Shown here: positions 11,001 to 22,807 of the stretch, one piece after another
Position numbering within the stretch: the stretch's first letter is position 1
Layout: each line of letters opens with the position of its first letter
The notes under the pieces: model-generated
Told to the model about the DNA's origin: nothing
The model's database searches: none
The model's input: the letters and a program-made list of their open reading frames with translations, nothing else
Made by a program: the position numbers and the translations under genes
NCBI GenBank assembly: GCA_037447655.1
Contig: JBBHKE010000140.1
Coordinates: forward strand, 249,248 to 313,247
DNA from: Zygnema cylindricum
Taxonomy: Eukaryota > Streptophyta > Zygnematophyceae > Zygnematales > Zygnemataceae
Direction: 5' to 3'
Length of the DNA stretch: 64,000 nt

Positions 11001-11448
11001 TCCATAATTTTTGTATAGAGATTACCATTACCTCCCATCTTCTTTCTTTTTTCCCTTGAATTGGATTATGTTCCTTGTCTATTTTTAATTTTCTTTATAC
11101 TTTACGAATTGTCACTCTTTCCATTCATTTGCGAAGGCTTGAAATATTCAGTAAGTGGTTTTTTACATATTAAATGATTTATAGTGGTTTGTGTGAAGTT
11201 TATCTTATGTTTTTTTTTTTAATGTATGTTTTTTGTTTTACTTTTTATATAAATCCTATTTTGTTTGTCTATTTCCTTATTCTTACATGTTTAGGAAAGT
11301 TTGTATTTAAATCATATTGTTTTGTTATTTCATTTGTTTATTAATGTTTATTTATTTTTTGTTATTCAGATGTAATTGTTTTTTTTTCGACTTTTGGGAG
11401 TTCTATTTTAGGTAAGCTCATTATGACACGAAAACCTCTTTTTGGATG
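11001..11448. other. AT-rich stretch, no feature seen
   Basis: T-rich sequence without open frames or terminal repeats that I recognise. Confidence 0.4.
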
Positions 11449-11452
11449 ACAT

Positions 11453-11790
11453 GTTACAAGGTTGGGGAATTGTTTGTTTCATGCTCTTTCCTTATTATTG
11501 TTTGGTTGTGAGTCTAAATATTCTTATGTAAAAAAGGTAATTATTAGTTTTTTATTTTGTCATTGGGATGAGCATGCTATTTTTATTAATTGTGGACATG
11601 ACATTCAATTTATAGACTTCAATCATTATCAAATGTATTTGTCTGTTGATAAAGTTTAGGGCAGTTGTGGTGAAGTTCGTGTTGCTTAGTTGTTGTGAAG
11701 TTCGTGTTGCTGCAATAATTTTTTATATTGTTTTTCATATTTGGAATGCTAATTTTTCAAGAGCATTATCTGCTCCTAGTGAAATATGGG
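11453..11790 (+). pseudogene. Relic of an OTU-family cysteine protease domain
   Basis: The translation from 11453 reads RLGNCLFHALSLLLFG, which matches the catalytic-Cys block (DGNCLFxALS) of OTU deubiquitinase-like proteases. About 50 codons later HYQMYLSVDKV-stop-GSCGEVRVAA fits the Y-x3-M-x5-WG-x3-E-x2-AA block of the same family. TAG replaces the conserved Trp at 11657-11659. A 25-bp tandem duplication (units start at 11663 and 11688) then shifts the frame, after which AAIIF and HIWN continue. The expected catalytic His region would lie in or after the (GAT)n tract and is not visible. OTU domains occur in host genes and in transposons; I cannot tell the source. Confidence 0.5.
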
Positions 11791-11791
11791 T

Positions 11792-11908
11792 TGAAGATGA
11801 TGACGATGATGATGATGATGATGATGTAATGATGATGATGATGATGATGATGTTGACGATGTTGATGACAATTATGATGATGACGAAGACGATGATGACG
11901 ATGATGAC

Positions 11909-11950
<42 letters not shown>

Positions 11951-12130
11951 AGAATGATAATGATCATGATGATGATGATGTAATGATAGTGATGATGATG
12001 ATGTTAATAATGATGATGATGATGATGATGTTCACGATGATGATGATGATGATGAGGATGATGATGATGATGATGATGTAATGATGAGGATGATGATGAT
12101 GATGAAGATGATGATGAAGATGATGATGTT
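11792..12130. repeat. (GAT)n microsatellite
   Basis: More than 300 bp of interrupted gatgat units. It directly abuts the OTU relic and the foldback element at 12131. Confidence 0.95.
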
Positions 12131-12951
12131 AGTGTTGGGTATCAGGTAAATTCATATCGCGATAATTTCGATATTCGATATATTGAATATCCATCGAGCA
12201 AAATCCTCGATATATCGTACCAGGACCAACATAAATTATCGCGATATATATTGCAATATATAATATTTTTTACAATTTAATGTTTTATATATTTATATAA
12301 TATGTTATATAAGCGAAAAAGACATATTGTCTGAAACGCCATGTACGACGTGATTTTCGTTCCGTGACTTGAAGGTAGATGCCGCAAAATGTAACCGACA
12401 AAAAAATACTAATTTTGTAATTCATATAATTACTAATTTAGGGTATGGTTACATCAGGATGTCTTTGCAATTGTACGGACAACAAAATTTATTTATTATA
12501 GAGGCCTCGGTTAGTATCGTATGTTTTACATACGTGTTTTGATTTGAGTGGCTTCACGTAAGTTGACGATCAAATCTCTAAAATCGTCAACGATATGGAA
12601 ACCGACCACCGTACTTGCGTATTACGTACGTGTACTTTGCAAGTGTACCGCATCAAGGTACCTCAGAGATCTCTTTCACTCTTCTAACTTTCAAGAAAAA
12701 ATCGTATTTCTTTTCGGCAAATATTTTACGGTCACTTTGTCCGAAGGCACGTGACTTTGGAGACCTGTGAGAATTTTCATTCCTTTTTTTTAAATAGCCT
12801 CGATACATCGGCGTTACGATATATCGGCAATATATCGACAGTATATTGCGATATTTAGAATTTCGATATATCGAAACGATATATCGATTATCGGGTACCT
12901 GAAATTCGATATATATCGAATATCGGCAAATGGTCCTCGATACCCAACACT
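12131..12951. mobile_element. Foldback TIR element, 821 bp
   Basis: Terminal agtgttgggtatc is matched by gatacccaacact at the other end. Subterminal cgatatatcg stretches pair across the element. No transposase was found. The flanks (gatgatgt and gatatgta) are similar but not an exact target duplication. Confidence 0.75.
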
Positions 12952-12954
12952 AGA

Positions 12955-13690
12955 TATGTAATCAAAGTATCACCGAAACAAAGTATTCAAAGTAGTTGTA
13001 TTCTATTTAAAAAAACAAAAAAAAACCAATCTCTATAATGTTGGTCATATAAAAAAAACAAAGTAATCAAGTTTCACCGAAACAAAGTAGTCAAGTATTT
13101 GTGTTGTATTTAAAGAAAATATATATACCAAAGTTTGTAATGTTGGTCAGCCTTTTAGCTGATAATGAGGTTCAACAACTTTTTTGGTCTTTAGACTAAG
13201 TTGGTTGATTGAAAAAACAAAAAAAAAATATTCGAAGCAACAATGTAATCTAACAAATAAATATTATGAACGAATATAAGTGTTTGTAATGTTGGTCAGC
13301 CTCCGAGCTGATAGTGATGTTTATGCATCCTTCTAAATCTTAGGACTAAGTTGGTTGATCACAAAAAAAAAAAAAAAAAAAAAAAAACAAAGTACTCAAA
13401 GTAATCAGTCTATTATAATAAACAATAAAAAACAATAAGTAACAAGTGACTGTAATGTTAGTCGGCCTTTGAGCTGATAATGATGTTTATGCAACCATCT
13501 GGGTCTTTGACTAAGCTCCTTGATCGAAAACAAAAAAAAGTACTTAAAGTAATCAACATATTCTAACTATCAAAAAATATAAAAGAAAATACGTGTTTGT
13601 AGTGTTAGTCAGCCATCGAGTTGATAATGATGTTGTTCCAACCATCTAGGTCTTTGGGCTAAGTTGGTTGAATCCTTGTTAAGTCTGATG
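12955..13690. repeat. Degenerate tandem array, period about 150-165 bp
   Basis: At least four units contain taatgttggtcagcct, then gagctgataatgatgtt, then ctaagttggttgat, and a poly-A stretch. They start near 13137, 13287, 13453 and 13600. Units are non-coding. Confidence 0.8.
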
Positions 13691-14192
13691 TTTTTTTTTT
13701 TCCTTATTATTTTCTTTGTTATGTTTACATTTGTTTATTGCGTTTTTGTTATGTGATCAAGGTTGTATTGTGGTTATTTATTTTGTTTGTCTTTTTTTTG
13801 TTTTCTTCTTTTGTGATATTATGTATTGATAAAAAAAATATAAAAAATATACATGCAACACCTTAATATAAAATAAACAAAAGCTATTAGTATTATGTTT
13901 AAACGAATAATGGTTGAATAATGTTAATGGCTTAATGTATATTCTAGAGTTAACATTAACATATTTAATACTACATGATATATTCAATCCATTCATTCAT
14001 ATCGTTCAGTAGATTGAGATCGAACGCTCAAATTAATGTGAAACTTTTACGCTTAATCAAACCCTTACGTGAACAAAACGCGAATTAAACCATCCACTTG
14101 GCATCGCCATGGTCTTTACCATGTACAATGGGATAGTACAGTGCGTACCATGTACGAATATCGTACGTGACGCCAACACTGAAATTACGATA
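13691..14192. other. AT-rich intergenic stretch, no feature seen
   Basis: No gene or repeat boundary could be supported here. Confidence 0.4.
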
Positions 14193-14856
14193 CACCGCGA
14201 ATCGCAATTAGAGTAAAGAAAAAATTAGAGTAAAAAAAAAAAAATAGAGTTATAAATGGTAATTATTGTGATAGAACCTTTTTATAGAGGAAGTTTAGTC
14301 TAATTTTTTTAAGTACTACATATTAGGTTATGTCGGCAATAACTATCCGTGCTGTAATTATGAACACTAAATTATATAGACATACAAAAACACTTAGTCC
14401 GTATATTTTGATGTCATTATGGCGTTATTACTATTTGTCTTATATATATACTATTAGTCTCAACTCATACTGTTGTCGTTTAACTATCAACTTTTCACAT
14501 GTAAATTCATGTAAATGTTCACACGGACGACAATGTTGTCGACGGACGGAGCTATGCGAACGGGTTTTTTTTTATGCGATTTAATTTTTTTGTTTAGTGC
14601 AATTTCACATGCGAGCGCGATTCTATTAAATTCTTATTTGTACCTTTTTACTTATAAAAGTACAAATTTTCACATTCAGACGTTGTCCGTACTCCACAAT
14701 ATTTAAAACTACCCTATATTAGATTTTTTTACGCTAATTAAACTTTACTTTAAATAGTATAATGAAAAATTTCGGATTATTTACTCTATTTAACGTGACA
14801 AGTCAAAATTTAGGGCGACCGAATTAGCATTTTTACTCTAATTACGATTTGCTGTG
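14193..14856. mobile_element. Family B MITE, 664 bp
   Basis: TA-flanked ends caccgcgaatcgcaattagag and ctctaattacgatttgctgtg. The interior resembles 15120-15619. No transposase. Confidence 0.75.
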
Positions 14857-14954
14857 TAGTGTATGGATATTGAGAACACGACAACGTGGCGTGATATGAC
14901 GAGATTGCACGCGCCAAAATTAAAAGTGCGATACTGTACGTTACTTAACCGGTA

Positions 14955-15654
14955 CACTGTGAATCGTTATTAGCCTTATGTACTCTATATCGGCACCCTG
15001 AAAATTTGACATTTATACCTTAAATAGAATAAATTACACTATTTAAGATCGTGGACCATAATCTGCCACGTTTCCTGACACTAAATAAAAATGAATGCCG
15101 CTAATTTTTCTTTACACTACACCGCGAATCGTAATTAGAGTAATGAAAAAATTAGAGTACAAAAACTAAAAAAAAAAATTAGAGTAAGGAATGCTAATTT
15201 ATGTGATAGAGCTGTTACATTTATTAATTTTACTCTAGTTTATTTAAGTACTCTAATTTGGCATGTTTATACCCTCTACTGTAAATAAGGTATTCGTACA
15301 GAATTTGGCAAAACGTACAGTTTATCGTCACTATGACGTTTGCACTACGTGGTTTGTTAAAACGCAGTTACATGATAACGAACTGTATTAAATCATTATT
15401 TGTACTTTTTTACTTTAAAAAAGTACAATTTTGCACGGTCGGAGGTCGTCCGCACTCCACACTATTTAAAAGAACCTACAATATAATTAAAAACGCTAGT
15501 TAAACTTTACCTTAAATAGAATAATGAAAAAATTAGAATCGTTTACTCTATTTCATGTGATACAGTCGAAATTTCGAGGACTGAATTAGAGTAATTTACT
15601 ATAATTACGATTCGCGGTGTAATAATTTCTATACGCTAATAATGATTCCCGGTG
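14955..15654. mobile_element. Short family B MITE split by a nested family B element
   Basis: Outer ends cactgtgaatcgttattag and ctaataatgattcccggtg are flanked by TA. Without the insertion it is about 198 bp and matches 6966-7163 in inverted orientation. It interrupts repeat F: the F sequence stops at 14954 and continues from 15655. Confidence 0.8.
15120..15619. mobile_element. Family B MITE nested at 15120
   Basis: Ends caccgcgaatcgtaattagag and attacgattcgcggtg are TA-flanked. It is inserted in the 198-bp element. The core with aaaacgtacagtttatcgtc also occurs at 43350. Confidence 0.8.
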
Positions 15655-15815
15655 TACTGATAACACGACATTTTGGCGTGTACGGATATTGAGAAAACGA
15701 CAACGTGGCGTGATGTACGGGATCGCACGCGCAAAATTTTAAAGTACGATACTGTACGTTACTCAACCGTTATTGATATCACGACATTTTGGCGTGACGT
15801 CGATTTTTGTTTGGC
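15655..15815. repeat. Repeat F, second part and second unit
   Basis: Matches 10440-10600 (acggatattgagaa, gatcgcacgcgcaaaat, ttttggcgtgacgtcga). Confidence 0.6.
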
Positions 15816-16085
15816 CTTTTATCATACCACTACAACCACGCGAAATACAACAAATAGAATTGTACCACGTGGCTCTTTTCATTACATCAAAATGGAACAT
15901 GACAAAGCCAATCAAAACTCAAATCACTCAACGGCTCACGATCTTACACAACAAAAATCGACGATGAATTATCATTGTCACCAGAGACGAATGCGACTAG
16001 AATGCTTTGCCCTTTTAGAAAAAGGGCAAAGGAAAAAGGACATCCGTTCCTCATCTCATTCATCATCCATTTCTAGTGTGAATGC
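15816..16085. other. No feature seen
   Basis: Open frames here are short and unrecognised. Confidence 0.4.
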
Positions 16086-16135
16086 AGCATAACCGTCCAT
16101 CGTGAGGTCGAGACTCTAGATTGTCTAGAACATTG

Positions 16136-16230
16136 TTCAAGCGTGCGAAAAAAGTTGGAACCGCTATATTCGGCTGATCTGAAACTTTACCGTATTTTAG
16201 ACGTTTCCGGCTGTTTTCGCACGTTTGAAC
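16136..16230. mobile_element. Family A MITE (paralogue of 856-950)
   Basis: Ends ttcaagcgtgcgaaaa and ttttcgcacgtttgaa. Several substitutions against 856-950 show the older age of this part of the duplication. Confidence 0.7.
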
Positions 16231-16249
16231 TATGATTTAGGGTGAACTT

Positions 16250-16635
16250 CCATTGGAGGAAAAGTGGGGTTGTTTACTGGAAGTCGTACAATTTCGTACA
16301 AATTCGTACCATTTTTTAAATTTTCGTCAGACGAAACATGATGAAGCATGTTTTCAGGATGGCTCCTATATCACAAGCGTAGGCATCGACCGTTGGATGT
16401 CTCACTATTTTAGATTCGCGAAGCAATCGCGCACATCGTCCAGTGTGAATCTCCTCGCGAGGAGAGTTTCCTCACACTGGACGATGTGCGCGATTGCTTA
16501 CATCCGACGGTCGAATCTTACGCCTATTTCATTGGAATCATCTTGTAAACATGTTTCATCTGACACAAAAAAAATGGTACGAATCTGTACGAAATAATAC
16601 GGTTTCCAGTAAACATGCCCACTTTTCCTCTAATG
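16250..16635. mobile_element. Foldback element, 386 bp, found only in copy 2
   Basis: The outer arms ccattggaggaaaagtgggg..tttactggaa and ttccagtaaa..cccacttttcctctaatgg are inverted. The centre is a second strong palindrome, gcaatcgcgcacatcgtcca / tggacgatgtgcgcgattgc, around tcctcgcgagga. Almost the whole element can form one hairpin. No coding potential. Confidence 0.8.
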
Positions 16636-16749
16636 GAGCAGAGGCCTTAGACTCTAGACGAGTCTAGACCCTGTAGACTACTACTGTAGAGTCAGCCGAT
16701 ATAATCATATAGTATTCCGTCAGCCATGTGCGTTGCCGAATTTCACGTA

Positions 16750-16762
16750 GAACCTTCCAGAG
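16750..16762 (+). promoter_or_regulatory. Heat-shock element of Hsp20 copy 2
   Basis: Same site as 1521-1533 (GAAccTTCcaGAg). The one-mismatch site is at 16892-16904. Confidence 0.7.
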
Positions 16763-17020
16763 TGTGACAAACGTGATTCTCGCATTTGGCATGCATCGAA
16801 CATTCTGCCAAAGTCTGATAGTTTTGTCTTTTTGGACAATTCATCCAATACGATTTGGCCGAAATAAAGTTGCTTACTTCTCATTGGCGGAGAAGTCTCC
16901 GGAAAATCGGCTGTGGCGCCATGCACGAGGCATTGCTTGCACCGCTGGACTCTCCGGACGCTACTGGAAAATCCTGCAGCTTTCCAACATTATTCCGCAA
17001 TCCCTGCAATGAAACATTAC

Positions 17021-17028
17021 TATAAATA
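17021..17028 (+). promoter_or_regulatory. TATA box of Hsp20 copy 2
   Basis: TATAAATA at the same distance from the ATG as in copy 1. Confidence 0.7.
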
Positions 17029-17165
17029 CTTACGCTTGCACGGATTTTTCTTCAGATGTTAAGCGAGTTTTTATATTTGCTCTTCTACTCATTACTTATA
17101 ATCTTCATATATTCAGCAATAATTCATCCTGTTGGCACTCTTAAGTCTTGCAAGAAACCAAAGCC

Positions 17166-17657
17166 ATGGCTCTCACTCCTTTTGGAAGCGATCCTTTCTT
17201 TGGTAGCTTTTTGGGCAGCAGTCCTCTCTCTCTCACCAGGTGGCCTGATGAGTTCAGTACTCTTTTCGAGCACGGTCCCGTTCGCAGTTTTGTCCGGGAC
17301 ACACAAGCGGTCGCTAATACTGCCGTTGACGTCAGAGAAACTCCAACAGAGTACAAATTTCTGGCAGATTTGCCAGGATTGAAGCGCGATGAAGTGAAAG
17401 TTCAGATTGAAGATGGTAATGTTTTAAACATAAGTGGAGAACGTACTCGCGAGGAGAAACAAGATACCGATACTTATCATAGTGTGGAACGTAGCACGGG
17501 GAAGTTTCTGCGTCGCTTCCGTCTTCCACAGAATGCGGATACCAGTAAGGTGGAGGCGACTGCTCAGCATGGAGTCCTCACTGTGACTGTTCCAAAGGTT
17601 AAGCCTAAGGAGGAAGAGAAGCCGGCACCGATCACAGTGCAAGTAAAGGAAGGATAA
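17166..17657 (+). CDS. Small heat-shock protein (Hsp20), copy 2
   Basis: The 163-residue protein is identical to that at 1937-2428. Domain layout, ITV tail motif, heat-shock elements and TATA box are the same. The core promoter and 3' flank are also nearly identical, so both copies are probably heat-inducible and functionally redundant. It converges with the complete plastid membrane-protein gene at 19482-21687. Confidence 0.96.
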   Translation: MALTPFGSDPFFGSFLGSSPLSLTRWPDEFSTLFEHGPVRSFVRDTQAVANTAVDVRETPTEYKFLADLPGLKRDEVKVQIEDGNVLNISGERTREEKQDTDTYHSVERSTGKFLRRFRLPQNADTSKVEATAQHGVLTVTVPKVKPKEEEKPAPITVQVKEG

Positions 17658-19481
17658 AGGCAATTTGTAATCTGGAATTTTGGAGTTGAAAAGCTGCAGA
17701 TTGTGGCTGCCGCTGAAAAGTCGAGAAGTCTTAAGAATAGCCAGAAGTTAAAAGGGTTGTAGTTGAGGGTGTTCAAATAGGGTTTTTTTTTTTGTTTTGT
17801 GTATTGCCACGAAGGGATATCGTGGTACGGACGTTTGCGTCTATTCTGTGGTCTTGCGTGTTTTTTGAGCACGATGCACTTTGTAATTAGAGATGAGAGT
17901 TGTAATTAGAGGGGGGAGTGTACATTTGAGTTTCAGATGTAGAAATTGTGGAAATAGCCACTTCACCGTTGCATGTACAATTTTGTTTGATAATACATTT
18001 CCCTTCTGGAAATATTGTACTCAAAATGTGAAATATGCTTTTCTTTTGTCATGGCATCTTAGAAGTACAAGTGTCTCGAGGAATGGTAGAGTCTTTCTGC
18101 TTTCTGATTTTTTTTTGATGTTTTCTGTTTTGCCTGCGTTTTTGGCTTTTCCGGCTTTTCAATACATTTTGCTAGGATGTCGTTATTGTGCTAGATGTCG
18201 CTCAGTTCTTTTTGGAATGCATTTGTTTTACCTGGTTGTTTTTTCGCCTTTGGAATGGTTTTGCTGAAATTCTCCTGTTCTGTGACTGTTCTTACCACAT
18301 ATGAATTCGTTCAGGCATTGTCTGTGAAAACAAATGTGTTATGCAGTATGTCTCAACAAAGGTATTTATGGAAGCTTTCATTTGGTCTGTTCTCTACTTG
18401 TCCTTTGTACTTTTCTGGTTTTTTCTTTGTACATATAACCTTTGCTGGTAATGGGATATTGTTTTATATATGAAGCACGTAGCATGTATGTCCGAACTAA
18501 ACGAAGTGGTTCCACGAGTTCTTTTTTTTGGGCTTGATATGTTCGGCTGTCTTGAGTATACATGTAAAAATGTAGTGAAGCTTTGATGTCTGCGAAAAAA
18601 AGGATTGTGAGCCTGCAAGTGCGTGCGGTATCTGTTCTTTGTTCTTATTAAGTTCCTAAGAGTTTTACTTGGATCAGTGAAACAAAAATCCACTATCATT
18701 TATTCTTTAAAAGATAGGACTGATAAAAGTATTCGAATGCTGAGACATTCAAAATCTTGGAATAATATAGTCATTTAAAGATATAATTTTTTCAACATTT
18801 TTGGAATTTATAAACCTTTCAATATGTGCAAAAAATTCCCTTGTGCGTAAATTTTATCAGTACTAATATTTTTCAAATTGATAACAGCTGAGAATATTTG
18901 TGAAGTATGATTCTCTTGGATTGTCTAGCTAGCTATATGCAAAAGATGCCCGTCGGAATTTTTGTGACTGTGCATTCTCTGGCCAATATCTATATAACAG
19001 CAACTCAGGGAAAGAGCATCGCCCATAAAGACTGGTCTTACATAAAAACTGGCATGTGCCATAAGGCAGTGCGTTTGTCTTATTCTGATGACCGAATGTC
19101 TGAGATGCTCTCCAACTATGTTATTGCAGCTAGCTGCTCCAGTCCAAGAAAAGGTTGAAAACATTGAAAAAATCAGGGTTCCAAATGTGAAGTAGAGAAT
19201 GAAATAACATCATCCATGACAGAATTTGGACCAAACAGCAGTTGATTAACTGAATGAGTTAAAGTTACAAAAGAGGCGCACCATGGCCCAAAGGCATAAC
19301 ATATCCAGAAACAAGAAACAAAAAAAGATAGTAAAGACAATAACTATGAAAGATCTAACTTGCATGAAACAGTATATTGCAGGCTTAACATTCGGAAAAC
19401 CGATAACGCCGCCTGAGAAAGACAAAGTCGAACAAACTTCAAATAAAAAGCAATGTCAAAATGGTGACTAGCTCTGGCCTA
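17658..19481. other. 3' region between convergent genes, copy 2
   Basis: Near-identical to 2429-4242. No supported gene. Confidence 0.6.
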
Positions 19482-21687
19482 TCATTTACCTAGTCTGGAG
19501 AGGATAAGAAGACCAACAATTGCAAAGCACAGCGATGCAAATGTGGATACGACTAATGTAAAAGCCACTGTTATGTTGGGCAGTTTCAATGCCTCCTTCA
19601 GTTTCCGCAGTCCTCTGTCAATAAAAGGTGCGAGCGCAGCAGCCCCAGCCACTCGAAATGGTCGCGTCACATTGTTACCGGCCCACATGGCAATAACAAT
19701 CTGCAAAGCCAAACCATAGCTCAAATGTGCGAAAACAATAGGAAACGCTATATGTAGTAATCACATACTATACGCGTATTATTACCATATAATACACGAA
19801 TAGTATGGGGTAACCACATATAACGTTTCCAATAGTTTTCGCACATTTGAACTTCGAATGAAAAAATTGATGTCAATGATTGAGCTCCCAAACAAAATGA
19901 CCTCCAGAGAAAGCCTAACAAGACTAAGTAGGAAGCATACTAAGTCTTGCCACCACATGATCATATAACATTATGTCAAAAGACATGCCACAGTGGTCTG
20001 CGAAAACATTCGCAGCCTTCTCAGTTATTTTTTTGCTTCCAGTCAAAATGCAAAACAGTTATGCAACATCGTATTTCGTTCCTAGGCACATCAACACAAC
20101 TGGACTCTTCTATCCTAAAACTCAATTTCCAGTCAAGCTCGATTTTAATACCCTTCATTACTTCTCGTCAAAATTTATGTCCAATTTCCTGTTGACCAAG
20201 CATTATCGGTGCACCTTGATTTCAGTGGTCAACGATACATCAGCTCCAAAAAAGCCAGAGTCTTATTCAAAACACCCAAGGTAAGTTACAACTGGAATAA
20301 TGATTTTGAAACTCACCCCCAAGAGAGACTTGATGTTTGCAGCAGGGTTTTTTCCTGTGCTTGTTTCGTATCCAAGGAACGCAAGTACAAAAAATGTTGT
20401 GTAGGTAACACCATCAAATAGACCATATGCAAGAACTGCTGAAAGACCTAATTTAGCCACTTTTTGACGAAGCTCACTTGCGCTCGTCTGCAACGTAACA
20501 AAATGATAAAAAACTACTTTAGAGAAGTATATGTGGAACATGTCTCATATGACACAAACCATTCAACAATCAAATTGAAACACAACCAAAAGATAACATT
20601 TTAGAATAATGATTTGGCCAGCACTGGCCCGAAAAACAACATAAGACGAACAAGCCGCGCTGCCAAGACGGGTAAACGACAAAAGGCCACCCGAGCACCG
20701 AAGCTGCAAAGTTGGCACAGATTTTGAGCATAGTTCAAAAATGTGAAAACAATTGGAAACGCTATACATGGTACCCTACGCGTAATAAACACTATAATAC
20801 GCTTGTAGTACACCACATATAGCGTCGCCAATTATTTTCGCACATTTGAACTACAATTTAGAGTCGGAGGGAAAGCACTACCTAAACCTCGCTAAATGAT
20901 GACAGGAGGATAGCCTACAACATTGCAGAAGTTGAATTTTGAATTTTGATTTTTTTTTCTACCTTTGCAATTCCTTCGCTGACTGAAAGCCACAATCTTG
21001 AATCCACAAAGCGTATGATCCTCTCCCATTCCAGATGATGCAGCGTTTAAGCCGCCTTCAACCACAAAATCTTAAAGAATTTCAAAAGACCGATGAAAGG
21101 GATGAAGGGACAGCAAGATGCCACATACTTGCCAATTTTTCCTCCAGTTCTTTGCTTCTTCACGTGCGCCATTCTGTCCAGCCAGAAATTTCCGACAATG
21201 TAAGAACATTGAAACCCTAATTCCGGAATCAATGGGACATGCATTTGTGCAGAATGTCAGAGAGTTAATTTTAGATTTTCAGCCTCGGCCTCAAATACTA
21301 AGAAAAATGAAAAAAAAATGCAGGTCTATCCTACAACCAAAATAGAAACAATTTACTTACAGACTCTGTGGAGGTTGATATGCTTGGTTGAGTCTCTGGC
21401 TCACTGTCTGGTCCAGTGAAAGAAGCACCAACATCTCCTGAATGTCCCGCCGACACACTTGCAGAGTATATGGAGGAAGAAGAGCGATTCCTTCTCTCGA
21501 TCTGAAGGGAATCCCCAAATGAATAACAGGTCACCGAAGACACGATTGAACGCTCACGTACTATTCCCGATGATGGAAACCTGCAGAAAACAATATTGGA
21601 GGAGCCGCTGACGCGTGTCAAGCGTACTGCGGGAACACCGGGAGAGGAAACAAAACCATGGCCAACAAATTGCCTTGCAATGGCCAT
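19482..21687 (-). CDS. Predicted plastid membrane protein of a plant-conserved uncharacterised family (three exons)
   Basis: Exons are 21361-21687 (109 codons), 20317-20487 (57 codons) and 19482-19700 (72 codons plus stop). Together they give 238 residues. Donors are GTAAGT and GTGAGT; acceptors are TTGCAG and TTTGCAG; all junctions are phase 0. Residues 1-109 are Ser/Arg-rich and poor in acidic residues at the start, like a chloroplast transit peptide. ELRQKVAKLGLSAVLAYGLF begins the conserved part, with one membrane segment at about 123-149. MWAGNNVTRPFRVAGAAALA follows, and a second hydrophobic segment lies at about 208-236. I recall the same pattern from uncharacterised plant plastid proteins; no function is known to me. 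Two family A MITEs lie in its introns. This is the intact paralogue of the truncated copy at 4243-5830. Confidence 0.8.
19720..19851. mobile_element. Family A MITE in intron 2
   Basis: Paralogue of 4481-4612. It ends about 20 bp upstream of the exon 3 acceptor. Confidence 0.8.
20734..20850. mobile_element. Family A MITE in intron 1
   Basis: Paralogue of 5495-5611, with the same inverted ends. Confidence 0.75.
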
Positions 21688-22304
21688 CTTATCTAATCCA
21701 CTCCAAACTACTCAACAGTGGCGAATTCTCACATATGGTTTCGCTCTGCCCTTCTCATACAAACACACGACCACCGTACTGTCAAGTGTCAACACTGCCC
21801 AGTATCGTACTCGCATTAAATTATTAAAATATTAAATGTACCAGCGTACAGCCGTACACGTCTCTGAACAAACAATGTGAATACTGGCTAGTATCACCGG
21901 TAAGCTCATATTGAGTAATTATAGTGTTGCACAAGGTTCTAAAAATCTACAGAAAAAATCAACAAATTAAAAAAAAAACAATAACGCTTGAACTGCTCGA
22001 AAAAGTTCGACCTAATCTCATGTGATATGAGTTAATTACTTTATTGTACAGAAATTATCATAGGGAAACGAAACTGAGCGCATCGGCCGATACCTATTCG
22101 CGATCCCGCGATATCCATGTAACGGTCTGACTGTTCCGGTCGGACGTAATCAGGTCACAGTTCCGTCCCGACGTGATCAGGTCACATGGTCGTTAAATTT
22201 TTAACGCTCGCTATAACAGGGGACGCTCAAACAGTTCGAAATTATCCGACGTCATCTCACCCCTACAATGTCTTTGTACCTTTCCTAAAAGTCGAAATTT
22301 GGTA

Positions 22305-22794
22305 CACCGTGAATCGCTATTAACGTAATAAAAAATATAGCGTAATGAAACAATTAGCGTACTTTACGGTAAATTGTGTTTTTTCGGGTACACCATGATA
22401 ATAATTTATCATGTACTCTAATTTGTAAACTGCTTTGTAAAAATTTTCAGCACATAATATATCCACACTAAAACATGTGGATGTACGAAATTGTTAAAAT
22501 CGTACGCCGTCGCGTCTTTTTGACATCTGCTTATTCCGGAAAATATTTACGCAATTATATATTATTATATTTTCTGTACTTTTAAACTTAAAAATGTACG
22601 AAATAGTACAGATATGGCAGTCCGTACACCACACTATTTAAAAGGGCACTAAATTGCAGTTATGAACCGTATTGAGCGGGGGTACCTCAAATAACGTGCA
22701 AAAACATTTAGCGTACTTTATTCTATTTGAGAATTTGCCCCAAAAAAAGGGGTACCCCAATTAGCGTCATGTACGCTAATAGCGATTCACGGTG
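22305..22794. mobile_element. Family B MITE, 490 bp, found only in copy 2
   Basis: TA-flanked. It is the reverse complement of the 968-1457 element with few differences. Copy 1 reads ttggTAcatctc at about 8003, which is the empty site. Confidence 0.85.
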
Positions 22795-22807
22795 TACATC
22801 TCATGTC

